From NCBI GenBank assembly GCA_964628285.1, contig CAZVNP010000012.1, positions 1 through 64,000 of the forward strand: a stretch of 64,000 nucleotides of DNA, given 5' to 3'. The notes under the pieces were generated by a model, which was given only the letters and a program-made list of their open reading frames with translations, had not been told where the DNA came from and searched no databases. Positions 43,249 to 54,000 of this stretch are shown here, piece by piece. The position numbers and the translations under genes were made by a program. Within the stretch, counting starts at the first letter, position 1. Every line of letters begins with the position of its first letter. Source of the stretch: JAPLDP01 sp964628285. Its GTDB lineage: Bacteria > Bacteroidota > Bacteroidia > Bacteroidales > JAGONC01.

Positions 43249-44049
43249 ATGAAAAACATGAGATTTTTTACTGTTTTGATGATTGTGGTTTTTTTTGGTT
43301 TTTCTTCCGTTCTCATGGCTCAGACCAGAGAAAGACCGACGCCGCAGCACAGGATGTTTCCTGCCAGTGTGGGCAACCTGAGCTTTAAAACCTTTGGTCT
43401 GGCTTTTCCCGGCATCACCATCAACAGTGTCATGACCGACACCGTATACGTGGTCAACAACTGGACAAAGCCCATGACATTATCATTCAAAAGCCTTCCC
43501 GACTATATCACCTGCAAGATCATCCCCGAAACACTTAAGCCCCAGGAAGAGGGGAAAATAGCCGTCACCTTCGATGCAAAGAAAAAAGGTGAATACGGCC
43601 GCATCATCGACCATATCAACCTGATGACCAACGATACGGTCAGACCGGAGAAACGGATCATTCTGAGTCCTGATGTGTTGCCCGATTTCTCTGTCCTCAC
43701 CCCTGAAGAACGTGCCGGCACACCCGTTATCACTTTTGATAATAAAGAATCCAACTTCGGCACCATCAATGAGGGCGACGTGGTCACGGTCAAATACCCT
43801 TTTAAAAACACAGGTAAGAGAGCCCTGGAAATTTATTCGGTAAAAGGCTCCTGCGGCTGCACCAAGGCGCAGGCCTCGGCTACCACCGTTGAACCGGGCC
43901 AGACGGGTGATATTGAAGCCACCTTTAACGCCAAGCATAAAAAAGGCGATCAGAGATACAATATCACAGTCATAACCAATGACGTCAACAACCCCAGCAC
44001 GATACTGACCATATCTGGCAACGTGAAGCAGGAGTCAGGCCAGAAATGA
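43249..44049 (+). CDS. DUF1573 domain protein, exported
   Basis: 266 residues. Signal peptide (MRFFTVLMIVVFFGFSSVLMAQ), then two Ig-like DUF1573-type domains. The second is canonical: SNFGTINEGDVVTVKYPFKNTGKRALEI, with the SCGCT Cys pair and VEPGQTGDIEATF. The first is degenerate and lacks the Cys-Gly-Cys. The family is very common in Bacteroidota envelopes with no settled function. The 71-base gap from the previous gene suggests linkage, but no promoter is clear. Confidence 0.85.
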   Translation: MKNMRFFTVLMIVVFFGFSSVLMAQTRERPTPQHRMFPASVGNLSFKTFGLAFPGITINSVMTDTVYVVNNWTKPMTLSFKSLPDYITCKIIPETLKPQEEGKIAVTFDAKKKGEYGRIIDHINLMTNDTVRPEKRIILSPDVLPDFSVLTPEERAGTPVITFDNKESNFGTINEGDVVTVKYPFKNTGKRALEIYSVKGSCGCTKAQASATTVEPGQTGDIEATFNAKHKKGDQRYNITVITNDVNNPSTILTISGNVKQESGQK

Positions 44050-44071
44050 TCCCATAACAAACCCAACATCG

Positions 44072-44776
44072 ATGAATGTCCTTATCACGGGCGCCAGCAA
44101 AGGACTGGGCTATGAAACGGTCAAGGTATTCTGCCTCCGGCCGGGCCATCATGTCTTCGCTTTGTCACGTGATGCAAGGGGTTTGCAGAAGCTGGTCAGG
44201 GACTGTGAGGCATCCGGTGCCGGCAGTGCCCTGCACATCCTGCCGTTTGATCTGCGGAACGGTGATTATCAGCATACCCTTTTACCCGCATTGCTCCATG
44301 CTTTCGACACCGTCGATATCCTGATCAACAATGCAGGGGTGATGGTGCATAAAGCCTTTCATGAGTTTACACCTGATGATTTCGACCGGCTCTTCGACGT
44401 GAACGTAAAAAGCGTCTTCAGGCTGATACAGCTTGTCATGCCTTACATGCATACCGGTTCACATATTGTGAACCTTGGCAGCATGGGAGGCTTTCAGGGC
44501 AGCGTCAAATTCGGCGGTATGTCGCTTTACAGTGCCAGCAAGGGCGCCGTGGCCATCATGAGCGAATGCCTCGCCCGGGAATTCAGCGAACGGGGCATTA
44601 AAGTCAATTGCCTGGCTTTGGGCGCCGCCGATACGGAGATGTTCAGGGAGGCTTTCCCCGGCATCAAAGCACCTCTTTCAACCCCTGAAATGGCTCTGTT
44701 CATAGCGGATTTTGCCGTCAACGGCCACCGCTATTTTAATGGCAAGGTATTGCCTGTGGCCGTATCCACACCATGA
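44072..44776 (+). CDS. short-chain dehydrogenase/reductase
   Basis: 234 residues with the classical SDR signature: TGASKGLG nucleotide loop at 6-13, NNAG at 86-89, catalytic Ser137, Tyr153 and Lys157 (YSASK). NAD(P)-dependent oxidoreductase of unknown substrate. It is shorter than the usual ~250 residues at the C-terminus. It lies 22 bases after the DUF1573 gene, same strand. Confidence 0.88.
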   Translation: MNVLITGASKGLGYETVKVFCLRPGHHVFALSRDARGLQKLVRDCEASGAGSALHILPFDLRNGDYQHTLLPALLHAFDTVDILINNAGVMVHKAFHEFTPDDFDRLFDVNVKSVFRLIQLVMPYMHTGSHIVNLGSMGGFQGSVKFGGMSLYSASKGAVAIMSECLAREFSERGIKVNCLALGAADTEMFREAFPGIKAPLSTPEMALFIADFAVNGHRYFNGKVLPVAVSTP

Positions 44777-44830
44777 GTGGGAATGTTAAAGATATCATTT
44801 ATTCCATATTTCTCACGTCAGATAATTATT

Positions 44831-44838
44831 TACTTTTG
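44831..44838 (+). promoter_or_regulatory. -7 promoter element upstream of the RseC-family gene
   Basis: TACTTTTG matches TAnnTTTG. The predicted transcription start falls only a few bases before the ATG at 44850, which supports that codon rather than the upstream GTG at 44838 as the start. Confidence 0.4.
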
Positions 44839-44849
44839 TGGGCGTCATC

Positions 44850-45284
44850 ATGGGCAACTCTGACGATAGCATATCTCATCCCGGCACCATTGCAAGCATA
44901 GGCAAAGATCACCTCAAGGTGAGAATCATGAATGTCTCAGCCTGTTCCGCCTGCCATGCCAAAAGCGTCTGTTCGGTAGCCGACATGAAGGAAAAGATCA
45001 TCGAGGTGAAACGGCGTGACGGGGAAAATTATTCCGTTGGCGATCATGTCCGGGTCACACTCAGGAAATCTTTGGGTGCCAAGGCCGTCTTACTTGCTTA
45101 TGTCGTACCTTTGTGTATTCTTGTCGTCTCTCTGGCTGTCCTGATATCACTTTCACTGAATGAAGGGCTGGCCGCCATGATCGCCATCGGATTGATGATT
45201 CCTTATTACGTGGTTTTGTACCTTGTGAGAGACAGGCTAAAAAGATCGTTTGATTTCAGAATACAACCGGATTTTCAATCATAA
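44850..45284 (+). CDS. RseC/SoxR-reducing-system family membrane protein
   Basis: 144 residues. The N-terminal part has a Cys cluster (ACSACHAKSVCS), as in RseC/RsxC-linked proteins, then a small beta domain (IEVKRRDGENYSVGDHVRV) and two membrane helices (AVLLAYVVPLCILVVSLAVL and AAMIAIGLMIPYYVVLYLV). Start taken at the ATG 44850 because of the promoter box. In Bacteroidota a gene of this family usually sits directly before rnfB; here the Rnf operon begins 15 kb downstream. Probably helps assemble or regulate the Rnf complex or its Fe-S clusters (inference from context elsewhere). Confidence 0.8.
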   Translation: MGNSDDSISHPGTIASIGKDHLKVRIMNVSACSACHAKSVCSVADMKEKIIEVKRRDGENYSVGDHVRVTLRKSLGAKAVLLAYVVPLCILVVSLAVLISLSLNEGLAAMIAIGLMIPYYVVLYLVRDRLKRSFDFRIQPDFQS

Positions 45285-45296
45285 TACTTATGACCC

Positions 45297-47645
45297 ATGA
45301 AACGATTGCTACTTTTACCAGTCTTACTATTCATGACCGCCATGTTCCTGGATGCGCAGGAAGTTTGGCATCCCACCATGGTCTCCAGGGCCGTTTATTT
45401 TGACAAAACGCCTCCTTTGCGTGAGATGAAGGTGATTCTTCCCGGTGAGCGTGACCGGAGCTGGAAAGAGGGTTTGGTGGAAGGCGATTACCAGGATGAA
45501 TCGAACCGGCCCGCCAAAGTGGGTCAGCCGGAAGGCTTCGTCGACCCGGTGCTGCAAGGGTACATGGGGCGCCATGCCGTGCGCGGCCCCATACGCAATT
45601 TTGACGGCGTGGGTAATGTCAACGGTGTATATCCTCCCGATACCGAAGGCGATGTGAGCCCCGACTATTACTTTCAGATGATCAATTTATCATTTGCCAT
45701 TTACAGCAAAGAGGGCGATCTGCTCTATGGCCCTGTCGATAACAGCACCCTGTGGGATGGCTTTATCGGATCATGGACCGGCACCAATGACGGTGATCCC
45801 ATCGTTCTGTACGATCATCTCGCCGACCGGTGGCTGGCCTCACAGTTTGCAGTGAATTGTCCCGACGGCACCTTCTGGCAGCTCATCGCTATTTCCGAAA
45901 CCAATGATCCCCTGGGGTCGTGGTACCGTTATGCCTGGCAGTATCCGGTGATGAACGACTACCCCAAGCTGTCGGTATGGGGTGACGCCTATTACGGCAG
46001 TTTCAGGATGTTCGGTTCGTATGTGCGTGGCGGCGCCTCCGCCTTTGAACGTGATGCCATGCTCACCGGCAACCCCGATGCGCGCATGGTCTATTTTGAC
46101 CTTCCGGGGACCGTTGAGATCCTGCCCGCCGACGTCGACGGCCCGCCACCACCCGCCGGAGTCCCTTGCCCTTTTGCCGACATCGCCACCGGTTTCCAGA
46201 AACTTAAAATCTATGATTTCCATGTTGACTGGACCAACACCCTTAACTCTACCTTCTCACTCTCGCAGATCCTCGACGTGGAGGCTTTTAACTCGGACCT
46301 GAACGGCATCACCCAGCCCTCCACCTCACAGACCCTGGATGAGATGACCGTCAGGCTCATGTACCGTTTGCAATACCGTAATTTCGGCGATCATGAAGCC
46401 ATGGTCACTAACCATACGGTGAATGTGAACAATCATGCCGGCATCCGGTGGTATGAGTTGCGGCGCAGCGGCGGCGACTGGTCCGTATACCAGCAGGGCA
46501 CCTATTCGCCCGATGCCACCAACCGCTGGATGGGCAGCATAGCCATGAACGGCAAGGGTGATATGGCCCTGGGCTACTCCGTGTCGGGCAGCACCTTCTA
46601 TCCCTCGGTCCGGTATACCGGCCGCACCGCTGACGCACCCCTGGGTGAAATGAACATCCCCGAGGTGAATGTAATTGACGGCACCGGCTCACAATCGGGC
46701 ACCAACCGCTGGGGTGATTACAGCATGATGGCCGTGGACCCGTCGGATGACTCCACCTTCTGGTACACACAGGAGTATATGAAAGCGACCTGGAAGACCA
46801 GGATCGTCTCCTTCGATTTCGGTACGTTGCTGCCGCCCGAGGTGGATGCCGGCAGCGATGACACCATCTGTGAGATAGAGTATTTCGTCACCGGCGGCAG
46901 TGCGGCCTATGCCTCCTCGGTGCTGTGGAGCACCTCCGGCGACGGTCACTTTGTACCGTCACCGCCGGCCGCCCTCTCGGTGACCTACCTGCGCGGACCT
47001 CAGGATATCGCCAACGGTATGGTCACACTCACGCTGACAGGTTACGGCTATGAACAGGGCATGGAAGCCAGCGACAGCCTGCAGCTTTTTATCCGGCAAA
47101 AGCCTGATGTTTTTGCCGGCAACGATACGATCATCTGCGTCAACCACACCCTGCCCCTGGCCGGCACCGCTTACCACACCCAGAGCGTCTACTGGACCAC
47201 CAACGGCGACGGCACCTTCAGCGATACCGCCTCACTCATATCGACCTATTTCCCCGGCAGCGGTGACATCACCAACGGCAATGTCCACATCACCCTGCAT
47301 GGCATACCCATTACCCCGTGCCCGACAGAGGACGTGGACTACCTCGTGCTCAATTTCGATCCCTGTACAGGCATCGGGAACGTTGACAACGCTGACTTGC
47401 AGATGCAGATCATACCCAATCCCACCCGGGGGATATTCGAGCTCGTTGTGAACGGATTGAAAGGGCAGGACAGTTACATCCAGGTGACAGATGTGAGCGG
47501 CAACCTTCTGTTCACGGAACACATGAGGAGCGACAACGGAACGTACCGTAAGACATTCGACCTGTCATTTTACCCCGAAGGGATCTATCTGGTGAAGGTC
47601 ATCAACAGAGGGGCCGTCAGAATTGAAAAAGTGGCTTTGCAGTGA
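45297..47645 (+). CDS. T9SS cargo with uncharacterised N-terminal region (paralogue 1)
   Basis: 782 residues. A signal peptide (to LDAQ) is followed by a ~500-residue region I cannot assign, with RGPIRNFDGVGNVNG, VYPPDTEGDVSPDYYFQM, WTGTNDGDPIVLYDHLADRW, RNFGDHEAMVTNHTV and a repeated TNRWGDYSMMAVDP. Then come two Ig-like repeats of the form DTIC...LWSTSGDGHF and AGNDTIICVNHTLPLAGTA...WTTNGDGTF. A T9SS sorting domain closes it (QIIPNPTRGIFELVV to EKVALQ). It follows the RseC-family gene by 12 bases. The first region may be a propeller (periodic W/D-rich blades). Confidence 0.75.
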   Translation: MKRLLLLPVLLFMTAMFLDAQEVWHPTMVSRAVYFDKTPPLREMKVILPGERDRSWKEGLVEGDYQDESNRPAKVGQPEGFVDPVLQGYMGRHAVRGPIRNFDGVGNVNGVYPPDTEGDVSPDYYFQMINLSFAIYSKEGDLLYGPVDNSTLWDGFIGSWTGTNDGDPIVLYDHLADRWLASQFAVNCPDGTFWQLIAISETNDPLGSWYRYAWQYPVMNDYPKLSVWGDAYYGSFRMFGSYVRGGASAFERDAMLTGNPDARMVYFDLPGTVEILPADVDGPPPPAGVPCPFADIATGFQKLKIYDFHVDWTNTLNSTFSLSQILDVEAFNSDLNGITQPSTSQTLDEMTVRLMYRLQYRNFGDHEAMVTNHTVNVNNHAGIRWYELRRSGGDWSVYQQGTYSPDATNRWMGSIAMNGKGDMALGYSVSGSTFYPSVRYTGRTADAPLGEMNIPEVNVIDGTGSQSGTNRWGDYSMMAVDPSDDSTFWYTQEYMKATWKTRIVSFDFGTLLPPEVDAGSDDTICEIEYFVTGGSAAYASSVLWSTSGDGHFVPSPPAALSVTYLRGPQDIANGMVTLTLTGYGYEQGMEASDSLQLFIRQKPDVFAGNDTIICVNHTLPLAGTAYHTQSVYWTTNGDGTFSDTASLISTYFPGSGDITNGNVHITLHGIPITPCPTEDVDYLVLNFDPCTGIGNVDNADLQMQIIPNPTRGIFELVVNGLKGQDSYIQVTDVSGNLLFTEHMRSDNGTYRKTFDLSFYPEGIYLVKVINRGAVRIEKVALQ

Positions 47646-47695
47646 TCAATGAATCATTGTCCAGTCAGTGAAAATTATTAATCTTAAGATCATAA

Positions 47696-50053
47696 ATGCA
47701 AATGAAAAATTTATTCTTGTTTATTGCCGTGGTGGTGGCCTTTTCGGTACAGGCCCAGGACATGAAAATACATCCCGTGAGGGTTGCAAAAGCCGTCTAT
47801 TATGACGTGTCACCCCCCCTGCGTGACATGCCGTTGATCGAGCCCCGCCAGCACGAATGGAGCTGGAATGACGATGTCATTGAGAACCCGTCCATCGAGC
47901 GTGAGATGGTGAGCGAAGAGGTCAAGGCGCGGTTTGACACGGTTGTCGACCGTGTGGTACAGAAGAATATGGGCTCGCGGTCGGCACGAGGTCCCATACG
48001 CAGCTTCGACGGCGTTAAGAATGTCAACGGTGTTTATCCCCCCGATACCGACGGCGATGTCGGCCCCGATCATTATTTCCAGATGATCAACCTGTCGTTT
48101 GCCATCTTCGATAAACAAGGCAACAAGCTGTTAGGTCCTTCCGATAACAGCACCCTATGGGCGGGTTTTCCCGGGCCGTGGACCGGCACCAACGACGGTG
48201 ACCCTGTCCTGCTATATGACCACCTCGCCGACCGATGGATTGCCACACAGTTCGCCATCTACACCTCCGACGGCACATTCTGGGAACTGGTGGCCGTATC
48301 ACAGACGGGCGACCCCCTGGGAAATTATTACCGCTATGCCTTCGAGTTCCCCGATTTCAATGACTATCCCAAGGTATCGGTGTGGCCTGATGCCTACTAT
48401 GCTACCTTCAATATGTTCGGTGAGAATGTGAATGCCAGCGTGGCGGCCTTCGAGCGTGAGAAGATGATCAACGGTGACCCCGATGCCCGGATGGTGTACT
48501 TTGACATGCCCGAAGCCTGGAGCATGATGCCCGCCGACCTCGACGGGCCCCCGCCGCCGGCAGGCACTCCGGGTTATTTCGCTTTTATCGACACGTGGAA
48601 CACCCAGAGCCTGGATATCTACGCTCTCCAGGTGGACTGGGACAACCCTGACAATTCCACCATGACGCTCACCGATGTCCTGCCCGTCGATCCTTTCGAC
48701 CCCGATGTCAACAACATACCGCAGCCGGGCACGGGAACCAAACTCGATCCCATCAGCGACCGCCTGATGAACCGCCTGCAATACCGGAATTTCGGCGATC
48801 ATGAATCGATGGTCGTCAATCACACCGTGAGGGTCGGCAACCACGCCGGCATCCGGTGGTATGAGATGAGAAAAGATACGGGTGACTGGTACCTCTACCA
48901 GCAGAGCACTTACTCACCCGACGAGACCAACCGCTGGATGGGAAGTATCGCAATGAACGCTAACGGTGAGATAGCCTTGGGCTATTCCGTGTCGAGCTCA
49001 TCCCTTTATCCTTCGGTGCGTTATACCGGACGGTCTCCCGACGCGCCCCTGGGTGAGATGAACTACCAGGAGATGGAGCTGGTGGCCGGCACGAGCTCAC
49101 AGTCAGGCATCAACCGCTGGGGCGACTATTCCTATATGTCGGTCGACCCGGTGGATGACACCACCTTCTGGTATACGCAGGAATACATGTCGGGGGGATG
49201 GAAGACACGCATCGGCGAGTTTAATTTCGCTCCCGTCCTGCCACCGGAGATCGATGCCGGCAACGACACCACTTACTGCCAGAACGCCCTCTTCGTGGCC
49301 CATGCCGCCGGCATGTACGTCAGCTCCGTGCTCTGGACCACCAGCGGCGACGGACGCTTTGTGCCGGATCCGCCCACGAGCATGCTCCAGGGTTATATCC
49401 GCGGCACCGAAGATATCGCCAACGGCGGCTTCACCCTGACCGTCACCGCCCAGGGCTTCTTACCCGGGATGACGGCCGTCGACAGCATCAACGTCACCCT
49501 GGTGAGGGTGCCGTCGTGCTTTGCCGGCTACGACACCATCATTTGTAACAACGTTTCCCTCATGCTGGCAGGCACCGCCACCGATGCTTCGTCGGTGCTG
49601 TGGACGACTGACGGCGACGGGACGTTCGACGACCCCGCCCTGCTGACGGCAACCTATACGCCGGGGCAAGGCGATGTTGAAAACGGCTCCGTCAAGCTGA
49701 CACTGACAGCCTATCCGCTGCCACCCTGCACCGACCCCGATGATGACAAGGTCACTATCACATTGGTCAACTGCACCGGCATTGAGGAACATGCCACAGC
49801 CGCAGTGGATCTCAGGATCATCCCCAACCCCACCGGCGGCGCCTTCACACTGATGATGGAAGGGGTGCCCGATGCTCGTCTCCGGGTCACCCTCATCAAC
49901 CAGGTGGGCGACGTGATCATGAGCGACCGCATCGACAACGCCAAGGGCCAGGTGACACGCGATTACCGCCTGTCAGGCCTGCCCGGGGGCATCTATTTCC
50001 TCAAAGTGAACGGCGATTCGTTTGTGAAGATTGAAAAGATGGTGCTGGATTGA
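47696..50053 (+). CDS. T9SS cargo with uncharacterised N-terminal region (paralogue 2)
   Basis: 785 residues and clearly homologous to the gene before it over its full length: RGPIRSFDGVKNVNG, VYPPDTDGDVGPDHYFQM, WTGTNDGDPVLLYDHLADRW, RNFGDHESMVVNHTV, TNRWMGSIAMNANGE and NRWGDYSYMSVDP, then Ig-like repeats (AGNDTTYCQNALFVAHAAG, AGYDTIICNNVSLMLAGTA) and a T9SS domain (RIIPNPTGGAFTLMM to EKMVLD). The two are a tandem duplication. Signal peptide to VQAQ. Function unknown. Confidence 0.78.
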   Translation: MQMKNLFLFIAVVVAFSVQAQDMKIHPVRVAKAVYYDVSPPLRDMPLIEPRQHEWSWNDDVIENPSIEREMVSEEVKARFDTVVDRVVQKNMGSRSARGPIRSFDGVKNVNGVYPPDTDGDVGPDHYFQMINLSFAIFDKQGNKLLGPSDNSTLWAGFPGPWTGTNDGDPVLLYDHLADRWIATQFAIYTSDGTFWELVAVSQTGDPLGNYYRYAFEFPDFNDYPKVSVWPDAYYATFNMFGENVNASVAAFEREKMINGDPDARMVYFDMPEAWSMMPADLDGPPPPAGTPGYFAFIDTWNTQSLDIYALQVDWDNPDNSTMTLTDVLPVDPFDPDVNNIPQPGTGTKLDPISDRLMNRLQYRNFGDHESMVVNHTVRVGNHAGIRWYEMRKDTGDWYLYQQSTYSPDETNRWMGSIAMNANGEIALGYSVSSSSLYPSVRYTGRSPDAPLGEMNYQEMELVAGTSSQSGINRWGDYSYMSVDPVDDTTFWYTQEYMSGGWKTRIGEFNFAPVLPPEIDAGNDTTYCQNALFVAHAAGMYVSSVLWTTSGDGRFVPDPPTSMLQGYIRGTEDIANGGFTLTVTAQGFLPGMTAVDSINVTLVRVPSCFAGYDTIICNNVSLMLAGTATDASSVLWTTDGDGTFDDPALLTATYTPGQGDVENGSVKLTLTAYPLPPCTDPDDDKVTITLVNCTGIEEHATAAVDLRIIPNPTGGAFTLMMEGVPDARLRVTLINQVGDVIMSDRIDNAKGQVTRDYRLSGLPGGIYFLKVNGDSFVKIEKMVLD

Positions 50054-50121
50054 TTGGGCGAGAGTGGATTTTCACCTTCGCTCTTTTATCCCATTGCAAA
50101 CAGAAGCATAAAGCTGCCTGA

Positions 50122-50595
50122 CTAATGCCGCATCGTGCGCCAAGCCGGCATCCTGGTTCTCTCAAGAGAGGTGATGCGCTTTAGCAGCGCCTCGTCCGGA
50201 AGCTGCGCCCCGCGCATGTTCCAGAGGATATACAAGGCGCAGGCTTTAAGAAAGGTCTCTTTGGAGGTAAGGTCGTTGCCGGCGGGCAGGGCTTTCACCT
50301 CATCGTTCAGCCACTTCCTGGTCTTAGGGATGTCATCGGCAACGGATGTACAGCTTCTCATGGAAGGTATGGCGGTGAAGGCACTTGTGATGAACAGCGG
50401 TTCGAGGCCGTACACCGGGTCGCTGACCTGGTAATAATGCATCACCTTGTTTTCCTGGAATTGTATGTCGGCCACGGGCGTCAGCCATTGGGAGCGATCC
50501 TTGGCCGGGGCGGAGTATGACAGTATCAGGAGGAGTGATAGCGTCACTGCCAGCCTGTGAACCGAAATCGAATAATAATAACCGGGTTTGGACAT
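50122..50595 (-). CDS. exported protein of unknown function
   Basis: 157 residues. An N-terminal helix (LAVTLSLLLILSYSAPA) acts as signal peptide. The mature part has no motif I recognise; it contains a helical segment (SKETFLKACALYILWNMRGAQLP) and ends RTRMPAWRTMRH. Single gene on the minus strand between T9SS genes and the sensor kinase, with a palindromic repeat directly upstream. Confidence 0.6.
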   Translation of the reverse strand: MSKPGYYYSISVHRLAVTLSLLLILSYSAPAKDRSQWLTPVADIQFQENKVMHYYQVSDPVYGLEPLFITSAFTAIPSMRSCTSVADDIPKTRKWLNDEVKALPAGNDLTSKETFLKACALYILWNMRGAQLPDEALLKRITSLERTRMPAWRTMRH

Positions 50596-50635
50596 AAGGG
50601 ATTGAATTTATTGTTTTACAAATTAACGTCTCCAT

Positions 50636-50784
50636 TTAACCGCAGAGGACACAGAGGAAGCGCAGAGGACGCGGAGATCCTGAAATAAAATATAATTACA
50701 AATAGAAGTTTGTCTTCAATCAACAGATCATTGATTCTAAAATTCTCTGCGCTCTCCGCGTCCCCTCTGCGTCCTCTGCGGTTA
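50636..50784. repeat. palindromic intergenic element (CACAGAGG family), second copy
   Basis: Lies in the 423-base gap before the sensor kinase gene. The left arm (50636-50676) is built of repeated GCAGAGGAC words; the right arm (50745-50784) is nearly its reverse complement, with TCCTCTGCGGTTAA at the end. The A/T-rich centre holds nothing recognisable. It shares the sequence family with 40335-40475 but is not an identical copy. Apart from this and a short direct repeat at 50893-50924, the gap holds no gene. Confidence 0.7.
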
Positions 50785-50892
50785 AAAAAATAACATTTAA
50801 CAACTATCACCGTTCGATACACAACCTCGAACATGGAAAATGGGAAATCTCATTTCGCCAAATGGCCTTCTGCATTTTTCCCTTCCAATGAA

Positions 50893-50924
50893 ACGAAGAA
50901 GGCACGAAGCAATGGAGCCATTGA
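50893..50924. repeat. 32-base direct repeat, copy 1
   Basis: Matches 58661-58692 at 31 of 32 bases, including a 22-base exact core (50903-50924). It contains the small palindrome CAATGGAGCCATTG. Intergenic in both places. Confidence 0.7.
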
Positions 50925-51018
50925 ACTAAGGTTGAAAAAATTGTGATTGATTAAAGATCACCGGATAAAATTAATTCCTAACTTGACCGGATAAATTATT
51001 TTACTGAAATCCGGATAA

Positions 51019-54000
51019 ATGAGATATACGGTCAGGACGGGATGCATTTCAATCATCGCTTTATTTTTTCTATGTTTTTATTGCATAGCGCAAAAGCCTG
51101 TTAAATTCGAGCATCTGGGAAGTGAGGACGGACTCTCGCAGAGCTCGGTCAATTGTATCCTTCAGGATCGCTACGGCCTCATGTGGTTCGGAACACAAGA
51201 CGGGTTGAACTTATATGACGGCACGACATTCAGGGTCTTCCAGAATCAACCCGGTGACAGCACCAGCCTGTCGAGCAATTATATTGTCTCGATGTGTGAG
51301 GATATCGATAGCAATTTATGGATAGGTACACTTGAAGGCGGACTCAATTATTTTGACAGAAAATCGGAACACTTCAAGGTCTTCCGTAATAATCCGGAGG
51401 CTCCCGGTTCAATCTCGAACAACACTGCCTGGTCGGTTCTTGTCGATTCGGAAGGAATCCTTTGGGTTGCCACCAGCAATGGATTGAACCGTTATGACCG
51501 TCATACAAGCCATTTCACCGTTTACCTGCATCAAGAGAATAATGAAAAAAGCCTGCCGGCCAATATGGTTACAAGTCTGAAGGAGGATTCGGATAAAAGA
51601 GTGTGGATAGGCACCACGATGGGTACAGCTTGTTATGACAGGTCCTCAGATCGTATAATACCCCTGATGAGTCAACCGGGAACTATTGCGGAGGGTGCCA
51701 ATACGACCTGGTCGTTTACAGAGATAGCAAGGGATGTGATGCTTATGGGTACTGACAATGGCGCATATATTCTTGACAGGGAAAACCAAATAACACCGGT
51801 CTTTAACGTACCACAGGGCCATCGTATCATCGTATGGTCGGTGCTGTCCGATAGGAAAGGAGGGGCCTGGCTGGGTACCGACCAGGGATTGATGTATTAT
51901 TATCCCGGTGACAAATTATTATCGGTTTATGTTCATAAGCCTACCGATACATACAGCCTGCCTGATAATACGGTGTGGTGCCTCCATATTGACGAAACAC
52001 ATAATTTATGGACCGGCACCAATAACGGCATAGGCAAAACGAATATCGCCCCTCCTAAATTCAATTCACTCGTCAGGCAGGAAGGCTGCCCGTTTTCACT
52101 CTCAAATAATCATGTTAACTGTATCCTCGAGGATAAGACCGGTGGCTTGTGGATCGGCACCCAGGGCGGGGGGCTCAACCATCTTGTACCGGGTACCAAC
52201 CGGATTGAAATATTTAATACAGCGAATTCGGGATTGTCAAACGACAACATCTGGTCCATTATCGAAGACCATAACGGTGATTTATGGATCGGTGCCTATC
52301 CAGGCGGATTGAATTTTTATAATACAACCTCAGGACGTTTCAACGTTTTCAGGAGCTATCCCGGCGGCCTCTCCAATGAGCGTGTCCTTACTCTGCTTGA
52401 GGATCAGAACGGTGTGATCTGGATTGGGACAAGAGGGGGAGGCCTCGACCGTTATGACAAGTCAACGGGTCATTTTACGACGTTTGTCCACGATGAATCC
52501 GACAGCTTTTCGATATCTGGTAATACCGTCCTCACCCTGGCCCAGGACAAATTCTCTTACATTTGGATAGGCACTTATGAAGCCGGATTGAACAGGTACG
52601 ATCCTGGAAAAAATGTTTTCACAACCTATAGAAATTCGCCTGGTGTGCCCGGTACTATTTCAAACAACACCGTATTGGCTGTATTGCCCGACAGCAAGGG
52701 GCGGCTATGGATCGGGACGCAGGGAGGACTGAATCTGGTGATGGATCCCACCCGCGACATGACATTCATTAATTTTACTACTAATGACGGGCTGCCCGGT
52801 AATACAATCATCTGTCTGGCCGAGGATAATCATGGTAATATCTGGATGAGTACTTTCAGGGGAATCGTGAAATTAAACCTTGACTTTCTGGAAGCCGGAT
52901 TGAAAAAACACACCGATGAGCAAGGAATCCAGGAATCTCATTTTGAACCGTTGTTCCATGTTTATGATATGAATGACGGTTTGCCGAGCATAGAATTTAA
53001 CCAGGGATCATATCATAAAGGTGAAAGCGGAACGATATATTTCGGCAGTGCGGACGGTCTTACCTATTTCTCACCCGACAGTGTCACCAGCAGTTCTTTT
53101 ATCGCTCCGGTGATCATAACAGGATTTAAGATATTCAACCGGAATGTCAATATCGCGCCGGTGACGCCGATGCAAAACCATCGGAAAGGCAGGCTGACAG
53201 TGAAGGACGGTTCATATTCTCTTTCATCACCCGTCGCCTACCTTGATAATATCACCCTCACATACCGTGAGAGCGTGATTACCTTTGAGTTCAGCGCGCT
53301 GGATTATACCAGTCCCAACAAGAATCTGTATGCTTACATGATGGAAAATTTTGACAAAGGATGGAACTTTGTGGGCCATCAGAACAGCGCCACCTATACC
53401 AACCTGGATCCCGGAGAATACATCTTCATGATCAGGGGCACCAATGCTGATGGAATTTGGAATATGAAGGGCCGATCGTTGCAGCTCATTATTTTACCCC
53501 CTTACTGGCAAACGACATGGTTCATTGCATTGTGCGCACTGACAGGTTTAGCCCTCCTGACAGTGACCGTCATGAACCTGATCCGCCGTCAGAGGAGAAA
53601 AGCCTTGCGGGATAAGGAATTTGCCGAATTACAGCTTAAAACCATTAAAAACCAGATAGATCCGCATTTTGCCTTCAATGCCATGAATGCCATAGCCTCC
53701 TTTATTTACAGTGAAAAACCTGATGTCGTGTATAATTATTTTTCGCGTTTTGCCCGTCTCATCAGGATGACATTGGAGGACAGTGAACGCATTTCAAGAA
53801 GACTGGACGAGGAATTGGATTTTGTGAGGAACTATCTGGAATTGCAAAGCGTTAGGTACAAGGACAGATTTACTTTTATTTTTCAGATTGATGAAAGCAT
53901 CACTTCTGACACCCTCATTCCCAAGATGATCCTCCAGACGTATGTTGAAAATGCCATTCAGCATGGTCTGGCTCACAAGACAGGTAAGGGTACCTTACAA

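Noticed and set aside
37349..50053. Genomic island carrying an integrase or transposase
   Set aside because: No integrase, transposase or att-like repeat flanking tRNA-Ala was found; palindromic repeats alone do not show an island.
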